64,000 nt of DNA from Ciona intestinalis (Eukaryota; Chordata; Ascidiacea; Phlebobranchia; Cionidae): the NCBI RefSeq assembly GCF_000224145.3, contig NC_020168.2, positions 4,809,480-4,873,479 of the forward strand. The letters are read 5' to 3'. The position numbers and the translations under genes are program-made. This document shows, in pieces, positions 12,701 to 23,346 of this stretch; position 1 is the first letter of the stretch; every line of letters starts with the position of its first letter. Below the pieces are notes generated by a model, which was not told the origin of the DNA, did no database searches, and worked only from the letters and a program-made list of their open reading frames with translations.

Positions 12701-15700
12701 AAAAAAATGGCCAAAAAGATAAGATAAATTTTCCATAAAAAAAAAAAATTAGCGGAGAAGAAAAATATTTTTTAATAAAAAAAAAGTAGAATAAAAGAGT
12801 GAAAAAAATACAGGAAAAATATATCAAATTACACAAATAATATTCAGAATATTAAAAATACCTTTGCAATCTCTTCTTAGGAGTAACCGGAGGTTTAGCG
12901 ACAAGTTTCTGAGCTTCCTGGATCTCCTCTTCATCTTCTGGTGATGTTTCGGACTTCACGATCACTGATGGGGATTTGTATGCAAGTTGCCACCGGAGGG
13001 AAACCTCGAGTGTTCCATTCTCGCTCCCATCGCTCTGTTGGGACCAAAACAAAGCATATAAAGATTTTTTTAACATAAAGGGATTTTCTAGGTATACTGT
13101 GATTTTAAATACACAGTGATTTTTGTAAAGTTTACTGCGATTTATTTGCAAGAGTAATTACAATAGGTTTTCCAAATTATTGGCCATACACAAAAACAAA
13201 AAAAATTCTCCCAAAGACCAATCACCCACAACGTTACATACATGGTAACTCGTAAGTGGGCACAGGGTATATAAAACACTAACAGAATTCCTGTGTTTTA
13301 ACGACTGTCGTTGCCCCACCAGGCGAGGGTAAACAAGTTACATTCATAACATTACACAAACATACATACCCTGGTTAGTTGGAATGGAGCTTTAATAACC
13401 TTCCCATGAGCGAGTGGTATCAAGTCAACAACTGCTTTACCGAGGTAAGATGAGATTTCGGGGTCGGTGTCATCAAACACATATATTGTGAGTTTCTAAT
13501 GAAAAAAGGATAGATTAAAATTTTATTTTTATTATTTTTGTAAATTTATTTATTGAGTGAAAATTTTAAGCCAAAAACTACTTTATTCAGTGAGGTATTA
13601 AAAAGATAAAAGTAGCACAAGTACATTAGTTACTGGAAAAATAAATAAGTCTTTGGTTACTCAAAGAGTAAATTTTAATTTGATCAACCAATTGCTCTTC
13701 TTATTATTTGATTCTATATTGGTGAGGTCCTGACCGTGAGGTCCTACAGTGTAATCGGAAATAAGATTTAGGTCAGGATTTGCTCACAACCAGGATGCTA
13801 CAACCCAATGACCACAACTGTGTTGCCTAAGGACAAATACCCTATCAATATCAGTGCTGTAACAAAATCTTTATGACCCCACCAAAAAATTGTTGAAAAA
13901 CACAAAGAAATTAAAAAAAAATAATTTAAATACACCTTTTTACAGACTTCCTATTTTATTTATTTAACAATTAGTTTTACCTCTGATTTAAGATAAGCAT
14001 CAATATCCATATTCATCTGCACGGGGTAAGCTTGTCTATCATCAAAGTGAGGATTGTTAGTACAAGGTATGATGGATGTGTCGTGGTCGGCAAAGTCAAA
14101 GAACTTGTACACACAATATATGTTCGGTTGTATGCCTGGGTTCATACAATATGTGCTTTAATTTTTTTGGTAAAATCTGGGATAAATTGCTGCAATGCAG
14201 TTACATTATACTCAGTAGCAAACATAGGAACCTTTGGCTTTGCTTGTTTATATAGACATTATGATCCCTTTTTAATACTTTATTTTTTGTTTGTAAGATC
14301 TGGTGACATTGCTGTAAATCAGTTACATCTTTTTTTCACTTTTTAGTAAAATCTTGGTTGACATTGCTATAATAAATTTCAAGCTTTTTGCTTCTTAAAA
14401 ATGTGGAATTACACATTTCTTAAATACATTACTAATGGTAAAATATTCCCTGAAACTAATAAAGTTGAGAACCACTGCTATAAACACCATTATAAAAACA
14501 TTACCAACAAAACACGGAACCTACCATCTCTTCTCGAGAGGACATGATTACATGAGATGATTTGTATGAGGAGTTGATTGATGTTGTCATCCACGATCTT
14601 CATCTCTTCATCAAGATCTTCCAAGCTCTTCTTCGTCACTGCTGAGTTTGCCGATAAATATCCCAGAGCTTTCGTTCGCTCCTGTTGGTAAAATAATTAT
14701 AATAAAGTCCAAACAATTGTTTTATTATTAATGTCACATTTTAATATATTACATGCATTGGATCAAGAGGTCTTGTTATTTAGTGTGACCTTGAATGACC
14801 TTTAGTCAGTTTTCAGTTAATGCAATTTTTAATACAACAGCAAATATTATGCTATTTAAAGAACGAAGAGTAGGAAATCAACAGGAAAACAAAAGTTGTT
14901 AAAACATGTATGAATAAAAGGTGTAAGTATTATATATTTGGGTGTTTAATAAATTACAAGTCTTAAATTTTACAGACTTGTTGCAAAACGCAGAGATAGG
15001 TGACATTTGCAAGAGCAGAATGAATTTTCTACACACAAGAGTTTGGATATTTTTTTAGATAAACTATCATAAAAGGTGAAACTAGAGAACTATAATATTC
15101 ATTTTTGGTGCTACAAAATTATTTTGCAACCAGTAAACTATATTAGTGTGTGTTTCAAGTAACTTACCCTGTACAAACGGATAGCTTGGTCCATCGGAAC
15201 TCTTAATCTTATCCAGAAATCCAAAGTTCCATAACTTCCCCCATTCAATCCTGTCAAATATCATTAACTTTAAAAAAATCTACAGTAACAACCCCTAAAC
15301 TTTATATTCTTGTGTATTTATTTTAGTTTCATAATATTACACCGTACTAACCGAACGAATGAAAGATTGAGCTTAAATTTCAATATTCTTTGGTGGGTAA
15401 TGGGCTATTGAGCGTATATATAATCCAGATACCATGGCTAATAGTTTAAAATGCACTAATTTACATAATATTGTAAAAGTGTAACAAGTACATGTTTCAT
15501 TACCTGTAAGAGCTACAGAGCCGTGGAGTTTCCCTTGTGGCTTGTCTAAGAGGTCATGGAACCTTACTTTACAAGTTGCCACAGTTTTATGATCAACTCC
15601 CATTGCATGGTGAAGCTCAAGTAACATTCGATCCTGGTGAATGGATGGAAGGGTCAAGGGGTAATGTTCAGTTATATTTCTTGGCGCCATAGCACAGCAG

Positions 15701-18700
15701 TTAGCATGCCTGCCTCTAACCCATAGGTTATGGGTTCAAGTTTCGCTATTGCCACCGATATGGGCATATGTGTCTTTAAGCAACAGTGGTCACTAATGGG
15801 TTGTCTAAATTGTCACCCATACAGAAAAAAAAAAACAATCACCCTAAATTACATTCGTGGTAACTCGTAAGCTGGCACGAGGTGTATGAAACATAACATC
15901 CAAGTTATAACGACTATTGTTACCTAGTAATGCATTTAATTTAATCTAATATAATAATCCTGATTCAAGTTTATATAAAGTAACTTACATTGAGTAATAT
16001 TATAGTTACCTTTTGTAGATGATGTAGGAAAGTGTCGTCAACTTTTACAGTGTATTGTGCAGTGAAATCAAACTGGGGACTAAAAATAATATTTTTAAAA
16101 TTAAAAATCAAATTTTAGTAAAAATTTAGAAAATTTTCAAAAAACAAATAAAGAACTTGCATTTTTTTCTTCTTCGTTCAAATTAGTGTTTTAACGAGAA
16201 AAAAAACATAAAGACATAATTATACCTTGCACTTTTAAGTATTGGTGTGCTGACAAGTTCATAATCATAGAAAGCGAACGTAACGAACATAGAAGGATCT
16301 CTATCATCAAGTACAATCAATGCCTCTTTGCTTAGTGTTGCTTTGGTTATGTTGATCTCAAATAAATTCTCTCCACGTTCGAGTTGAATGGTTTCATCTA
16401 ATTCTTCACCAACTTCAATCTATAGGGGGATTTTACTTAAAATGTGATATTTAAAAAATATATACTAGTTGGTGTGCTGTAGGTAACAGGTGTAACATTA
16501 ACACATTCTATTCCATGTGGTGTGAGGTCCTTGTCAGGGCACTAAGATGTAGGCCAGATTTTGCTAATTACGTCAACAACCGTACAGACAAGTATGGTAC
16601 TGTGGGGTAATAAGATGGATAGTGCTATCACAAAGAATTTTTTTAAATTTGACATTTGTTTTGTTTAAATCGAATATATGTTAAAAAATCACATTCATAA
16701 AGCACGTTATTAAAAATTAAAAAAAAGAATTGTTTAGTTTTTTTGCAAAGATTGTTTTTACTCCAAACACAGTCCATTATTTAGTGGAAAAACACGTTTA
16801 AATCAACTTCTGCTCTAAAACGTAGTTGGGTCCAATTATGGCATAATATCTTAAATAAACAAACGCAACTTACATCATCTTTCTCAGGCTGGAATTTAAA
16901 CTGTTTGGTTCCGTATGCAACATCATGTAATTGACTTTCAAGTTTCTGCAACAAATTTATATCCTTTTAAAAATTAAAATGATAATCAATACATTTTTTT
17001 AATACTAATAACGATTTTGATTATAATTTTAAATATTTTTGAACAAAAATGAAGATTTTGATTATCATTTTAATTTTTTTTATTTTTATTTATTTATTAA
17101 TTTTTTAGTTGAATTTTTCTAAAGACTGTTTATAGTTTTTTAATGAACCTTTATCCTGGCTGCCCTTGCATCCAGAAGTCGAGCAAAACGATCGAGTTTG
17201 GTCTCGTATTCACGCTTCATTGATTCCATCTGGTTAGACACACTTTCAACCTAGTGAAAACAATTTTTTTTGTAATATTTAAGTTCGTTGGGGTTTTTAA
17301 TGAAAAATAAAATCTTCATGAAATAACGATCAAACAGTTTTTATTTTATCACAAAAAAATTACCCAATGTTTAGTAAAAAAATCGATATCAGGTAATTGT
17401 AAACACCTCAAGCTGATAATCCTTGTTAATCTTATGTTGCATCAACAGCATCTCCCTTGTTTTATCCAATTCATGGATGGTCTCATTATATTGAGCTTGT
17501 AGTTCACCAAGTTCCATCTCAGGGTCTGAAAATTGTATTTTTGGAAAAAAAGAAATGTTGTGTCATGAAGTTATAAAGTCATTCATTGTGGTTGTTTATA
17601 TCTTTACACAGTTTATGACATACACCACGGTATTGAGCAATTATCATAGCTTTATTCCCTGCTGGGGCGAACAATTTTCAGGGATGGTAGCTGCTTGACT
17701 TCTATGTTTCTATGGTAATTACGTAAATTTTAAACATTACAGTCAATATAATTTTTCCAAACAACTCTGAGCAAATGAAGACACTTTTCCCCATTTACAG
17801 TAAAGCTTACAAGCCTCACATAATTACCTTTATTATCATCATCAACATTTTCAAGGAAATCTGGTCGTTGTTTTTGAGCCGCTGTGTGCCGTTTTTGTCG
17901 AACAATTGCCAAAGCTTCTCGCAACTCAACGATATCCACTGAATCATCTAAAATTGCAAAATCATAGGTCATAGTTACTTTTATATAAATATGTTTTCAT
18001 GGTAGTTTGACCTTGTAGTTTTTATAAAGCAGTTTTAATAAAAGCTTAGATTACTATACCAATATATATTATTTCCCATTAACCCTACTTGTGGTTAAAT
18101 TAACAGTATTTAAAAAAATCAGAAACAGTTTTTTTAAATATGCAAATAAACCCCATTACCCTAACAAAAAAATCAAGTATTGCACTGACTTCCAACTGTT
18201 TAATGTAACCAATAGTGGATAATTATGGATGATATAACTCACCAGAAGCAGTATAAAGTCTTACTCTCTCCCTTAACTCCTCATTCTCCCTCCTCAACCT
18301 CGTTGCTTCTTCGTGGATCTTCCGACTTTCATTGTGGAGCCGACTCGCAAATCCTGAACCCCACAAAAAATTACGTTACAGTTATAATACTAAACTCGGC
18401 AGCTACCCTTACAAAATGAACAAATAGGATTATTTAGCATCATCTGAAAATTACAGATTATGATGCAAAGGGGGGACCTAACTCTAATATATATTTAAAA
18501 TGTTACAACCTAAACCTGCTACCCGATCAATAAAATAACCTAACTTTGCTATGTATATAAACGTATATCGTATCTTTATGTTAGACGATAAGGTACAACC
18601 TATTTCAAAGTTTGTTTATTTATATTTAACTTAATGAATGATTGGAGCAACTCTGCGGAATGAATTAGTTAAGGAAAACACAATGAACGAAATAACAGTA

Positions 18701-21700
18701 CACTACACGCATTAAAATAACGACTGGTGAATTTGTGGTTGCATCACACCACGTGGCATTCACGGGCGAACAATGCCGTGTGTGACGTAACGCGTGTGTG
18801 ACGTTTACACGTATAAAGACGATATTCGTCTATATGTAATATAACATATACAGTAACCTTGTTCATTTGCCATTTTCTCCAACACATTATTTTTGTCAGC
18901 CACGTCCGATTTAATTGCAGCTTCCAACTGAGCAATTTGAACACGCAGTTTGCGCTCAAGTTGCCTCCATTGTTGCTCCTTGTCAGAACCAAACGCACTG
19001 AACATAAAAAAGGTGAATGCAATAAGAAAAAGCCAAAAAATGTGCTTTTAAAAACAGTCAGATGGTTAAGCTAAAACACCAATAATTTTAACAATGTATG
19101 AATTTTTCACTATTGTTGCTACCAGGTATACTGTATTATATGAACTCTAATGATGTTTGCCATATATGAACAATAAATGGTATACCAAAATATCAGTTTT
19201 AATACCAGGACTATTTACGTATACGTTTTATAATTACCTGTGTGTTAGTTTATCATTAGCTTCTTTCAAAATATTGACTTCATTGGTAAGTTCCCTAATT
19301 TGCTCTTGCAGGTGAGTTATTGTACGTTGGTGACTACTGCCGTGTTTTAACTGATTCTGTAATGTTGGGATTTCATTTAGACAATTTAATAATGTAGGCA
19401 ATTACACATTTTAATAAGGAGAAAATGGAGTTTGGGACTGTGTTGCACTGTTCACATAGTGGATAGAAGACAAAAATGGGTTTTATGAGTGTTGGGGTGA
19501 TGGGCCAAACCCGGTCTAAATTCCAAGTCCTCGACAAGGACCTCAGCCAGATGGAATAGTAGGTAAATGGATTGCCCATAATTTACCTGTAATGATATAG
19601 AGCTATTTTGTTCTTCCAAAAGTTGGCTTTTAAGTCGTTCCATTTCCTGGAGAACTTTCTCATAACTTTGTCGCATTTGGTGACAATTTTGCTGCAACTC
19701 ATGATACCTGAAGAATGATAAAAGATTTCATAGGATATATGGATGTTTGAATGGGCCAAAAAAGTGGGTCAAAGTTATGCACATTGAATAAGTATGCTCA
19801 TTGTTGCTGATGAGGTCCGAATGTTGCCGATGAAGTCCGAAATAAAGTGGCACCAGTCGCATAAAAAACTTAAATGGACTTTCTCGATGTTAGGGTATTG
19901 AACCAAATCTGGCCTAAACCCTGGGTCCTTGACACATCACCAACAAAGAATAGAATACTATAGAGCTATAACCCTTTTACCTTGCTTCCAGTGAAGTTAA
20001 ATCATTTGATTTGTCCTTCATAGCACGATGGACTTTAATCAACTCCACATTTTCACCGAGCGTCTTTTTCTGTGTACTGTTCATCATCTCACGAAGTTTA
20101 AGGATGTCTTCTTCATGTGAGGTGTCTGGTGACAAAGGTTTAAACCATATGCTTGAGTTAATACAGTTTTTTTCACATTTATAAAAGTTATGTTTTAAAA
20201 CAGATTTTATGTATATTATATATATATATATATATATTCTTTTTAAAATTGGCACATTTATTTATTGTTTTAACTTTACGCTATTAACGCTTGAAATTGA
20301 GCAGACATTTGTGCCTTTATAGTAAAACTATCTACAGTAAATAAAATAGATAGACTTCATATTTATTTTAAAACTATTAAAACTACTCCCTTTTTTATTT
20401 TGTAAAAATGTTATCTTTGCTCTATATAACTAAAACCTCTTAAACACTTCAACGTTATGTAAGCACGCATTCTAAAACAACACTTCAACCACTCATACTC
20501 AGTGAGGTGATCTCCTGTTTAAGATGTTGGTTTTCTCTCTCCATAATCACAACTTGTTCCTGGAGAGCGAGGATCTGATGCTCCAACTGTTGGTTAACTC
20601 CTCTTGCCTCTTCCAGTAAACTGTGTCCATATCTTGCCTGGTGTGGAGATGTACTTCGAGTGCTGTGTACAAGATTCGGTTATGGGGTCTAATGTTGCCG
20701 CTTAGTTGTTAGGTCAATGCCTGACTATTCTATGTGAGTAAGCTCCAGGAGGCCAGCCATGCATAGAATTGAGCCCAGGATTGGCCCATTACCCTTCGAC
20801 ATTGAAACAACATTGCTTTAACTTAAAGCTCATTAAATGCAATTAATCAACTCTGGCCTAAATCTCAGGTTTAATGGAGTGACACACCGTAGGGGTTCCC
20901 CACATAATAGTACAATGATATTACAACTTACAAGTCATTTTAAACTGTGTGTGCTAAAAGTAGTAAGAGTGTCATTGACTTACTTCAACTGGATCTAAAA
21001 TTATAATTAAAACCTTGACCCTGACAAAGACAATTAGTTTATTTATGTTTACCTCGCAGCACTACGTGCACGTTTGTCTGGAGTTCCATTTGGTTTACGA
21101 GATACCCCTGTGTTAACACGGGAATTCACGTGATTATATGGTGTGTGCCTTTTCCCTTGTGACTGTATTTGCTGGGATGCCACCATAAGCTGCAAGTAGT
21201 AATAAACCATTCATTACAACTATAATATACATGAACTTATAGATACAATATAGCAACTTCATAAAATAGATAAATGCAAGTTATAATACAGAATAACTGT
21301 AAAATTTATTATTTAACAACTTTTTTTTACAACTTAAGCAATCTTAAACAAATAATAGAAGATCTGAAAATTAGGTGATAGAAACACATTTAATTACTTT
21401 TTGCTTGAGCATTTCATTATCTTTGTTAAGTTTCCTGATAGCGTCTTGTTGGTTTTCAATCGTTTCTTCAAGTTCCACATCTTTCACTGAGCGTTGCCCT
21501 TGACTTGCTAAAGTTTAAATTTTTTATAAAACTACTCAAGTAATAACTAAAACGTAAATACGTTTTAAAATGTCAAGTTTTAACTAATGTCATTTTTCTG
21601 CTTGTTTGTATGGACATCTAAAATATATCTGTTACAAAAACACACAAGTAACAACATACACACCTTTTTGAACTTGTTTTTTCCGATCATTGACAAGTCT

Positions 21701-22084
21701 TATCAACTTAGTTGCCATTCTGAAATCAAACAAACAAAAAAACTAAAAAATAGAATTTTTTTAGGTTTTGACTTTTTTATCATTGGCTAGGCCTATTTTA
21801 TTCATTTTTCTAGTTACCGCCATTATGCTTAGGAAATTATATGGGGAAGACAGAAGAAAGCACATCATTTTTAGAGTAGTTGATCTGTTAAAACACAGCT
21901 CAACAAAAACTTTCTGTCACAGTCAAAAAAGCTATGCTTACTTTTTGATCTTTTCTTCTTGCTTTCTTGCATGAGTCTTCAAAATCTCATTTTCATCCTG
22001 GATGCGAAGATGTTGGTCCTCCAGATCTTCCCTCGGTATCTTAGCAACCATCGCTCTCCTTTGAGTTTCTTGTTTCGAACTCAT
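9722..22084 (-). CDS. RPGRIP1L: RPGRIP1L orthologue, ciliary transition-zone scaffold, complete
   Basis: Thirty exons join without a break: 22084-21942, 21719-21664, 21507-21398, 21189-21053, 20662-20499, 20125-19981, 19707-19587, 19356-19238, 18997-18858, 18353-18243, 17947-17828, 17525-17407, 17250-17149, 16945-16874, 16419-16226, 16079-16010, 15633-15504, 15250-15168, 14681-14525, 14135-13981, 13495-13370, 13034-12862, 12680-12587, 12465-12406, 12205-12057, 11682-11513, 11266-11076, 10808-10622, 10361-10224, 9912-9722. They total 3,927 bases, about 1,308 residues; human RPGRIP1L is close to that length. Residues 1-550 are coiled coil and keep family blocks ([33 protein letters not shown]). 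Two C2 domains follow (about 554-712 with [11 protein letters not shown] and [17 protein letters not shown], and about 745-880 with [16 protein letters not shown]). Then come an acidic Glu/Asp-rich linker (to about 1137) and the C-terminal RPGR-interacting C2 ([26 protein letters not shown]). The family anchors MKS/NPHP complexes at the ciliary transition zone. Confidence 0.96.
10022..10090 (+). mobile_element. tRNA-like SINE head fragment
   Basis: A short stretch in the last RPGRIP1L intron reads GTTGTCTAGTGGTTAAACC and ends in a degenerate B-box-like CGACTCTGAACC. It resembles the heads of the longer SINEs in the window but has lost the body. Confidence 0.4.
10445..10575 (+). mobile_element. 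SINE tail fragment
   Basis: The segment carries the block AATCACCTACAAAGTTACAT, then a GTGGTAATTAGTACGCGGAC-like stretch, then GTATGAAAC and AGGATGAGGATGAAT. It matches the 3' half of the SINE at 15683-15935. It lies in the RPGRIP1L intron between exons 10808-10622 and 10361-10224. Confidence 0.55.
13190..13345 (+). mobile_element. SINE tail fragment
   Basis: It has the same tail: AATCACCCACAACGTTACAT, a GTAACTCGTAAGTGGGCAC stretch, GTATATAAAAC, CGACTGTCGTTGCCC and GGCGAGGGTAAACAAGTTAC. No head is visible, so it is 5'-truncated. It lies between exons 13495-13370 and 13034-12862 of RPGRIP1L. Confidence 0.6.
15683..15935 (+). mobile_element. tRNA-derived SINE, full length
   Basis: The head GGCGCCATAGCACAGCAGTT with a B-box-like GGGTTCAAGTTTCGC is followed by the body, an A-rich tract near 15825-15835 and the tail with GTGGTAACTCGTAAGCTGGC and GTATGAAACATAACATCC. 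It is the best plus-strand reference copy in the window and sits in the RPGRIP1L intron between exons 16079-16010 and 15633-15504. A tRNA-derived SINE of this kind is known from Ciona. Confidence 0.7.
19475..20905. repeat. Dispersed repeat family with GGCCTAAA..CTTGACA core, three copies
   Basis: Copies at about 19475-19580, 19795-19970 and 20680-20905 share a variable core of the form ATCTGGCCTAAA, then CCTGGGTCCTTGACA, then AATAGAATA. Further copies lie at about 13715-13870 and, inverted, 16490-16640. All are in RPGRIP1L introns. I cannot tell the element class: no terminal repeats or coding sequence are visible. The 20680-20905 copy has an extra segment and two core-like halves. Confidence 0.5.
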
Positions 22085-23346
22085 GGTGATTATTTCTGTT
22101 CTGAAAGAACAAAATTATTACAAAGGTTAAGGGGTTTATGATTAGCCTATAAATAAGTCCTACCATTATATAACATGTCTAGTTTTGATTATGGTACATT
22201 TTTAATAAGGTTGTATGTATTGTACAATCAGTAATCTTATTTATAAAAAAAGATTTAGCTTGTCATTTATATGTTGTAAAAAGTAAAGGCAAAAATGAAT
22301 GCCAGATGCGTTTTTTAGGAGTTTAAATGTCATTACAGTAGCAGATATGACTTGTTGTCCATACAAATATAGAAACGGTACCTGGACGAAAGTAAACCGA
22401 AATATTACGACGTTGTCAACTTGTCATGATAAGACGATTTTAAAAATCCATAGCGTTGGTAAATCACAATTTTAAAAACTTAATTATCTGTTACCACCTA
22501 TTCATAAAGTGCTGTAAATTCATGTGCTGTGTTAAATATAAGAAAAACGGCAAAAATAGATTAGAACTGATTACAACTATTGAACTATATAAACAATTTT
22601 ATTCACGCAAATCCGTTTCTAATGAAATCAAAATATTTCTGATTTCACGCTTCGTTGGGTTTGGTTGTACATACTGGACATAGATATTTACTACGTACTT
22701 TATTTTGGGGAAAGTATTTTCGTTTTCTGCCTCGTGACAGAGTGTACCTAGCTTCTCATGTTTATATCGTAACTCTGGTCCGTAACAAAGGTTTTTACAT
22801 GAATTTCTGATTTGCTTGCAAGAACGTAAGGCGGCAGCTTTAAAAAACAAGTTGAGACCCCGATATTATAAACTCCACGAGTATTATAATGTCCCGATAC
22901 CGAAATCCCCAATATCTTACATAAAAATATGGTCATATGAAAGAAACATTTATGTCAAAGAGGCGCGTGGCACAGTGAACTTTGTTATTCCACGCCAGTT
23001 TTAATATAGAATAGACGAACCTTTAGCAATTGTTTCTATTATCGGAAAACATCTTTGTAGTTTGCACCGTAATTTTACCATAAACCACAGTCTGCCCACT
23101 GCCTTTACATACATCTACGTAAAGGCAATGGTCTGACGGAATATGTAAGGTACAAACAATGCAAACTAAGCTGGTCCATCAAACATATGCTATTGTATAT
23201 AATTTAAAATATATTTTGAACCGGTAATAAAAAAAGGGGTACAATGTCGTGTTTGGCTTAACAACGTAATCTGCGGGTATAAAAGGACGCAAATCATTTG
23301 TAAACTAAAGTATTTCAAAGCGTTTATTGCAACAGCAACATCAAAA
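22085..23346. promoter_or_regulatory. Head-to-head promoter region between RPGRIP1L and the CAP gene
   Basis: RPGRIP1L starts leftward at 22084 and the CAP gene rightward at 23347, leaving 1.26 kb. The right side has a clear TATA element, TATAAAA at 23278-23284, 63 bases before the CAP start codon; that gives a short leader. No TATA is obvious on the RPGRIP1L side, as is usual for ciliary genes. The two genes differ in expected expression (ciliated cells and a secretory cell type), so sharing of control is not implied. Short open frames here show no family resemblance. Confidence 0.5.

Noticed and set aside
14463..14482. hAT-like right end (GTTGAGAACCACTGC) in an RPGRIP1L intron
   Set aside because: No partner terminus is visible within 1 kb, so an element cannot be delimited.
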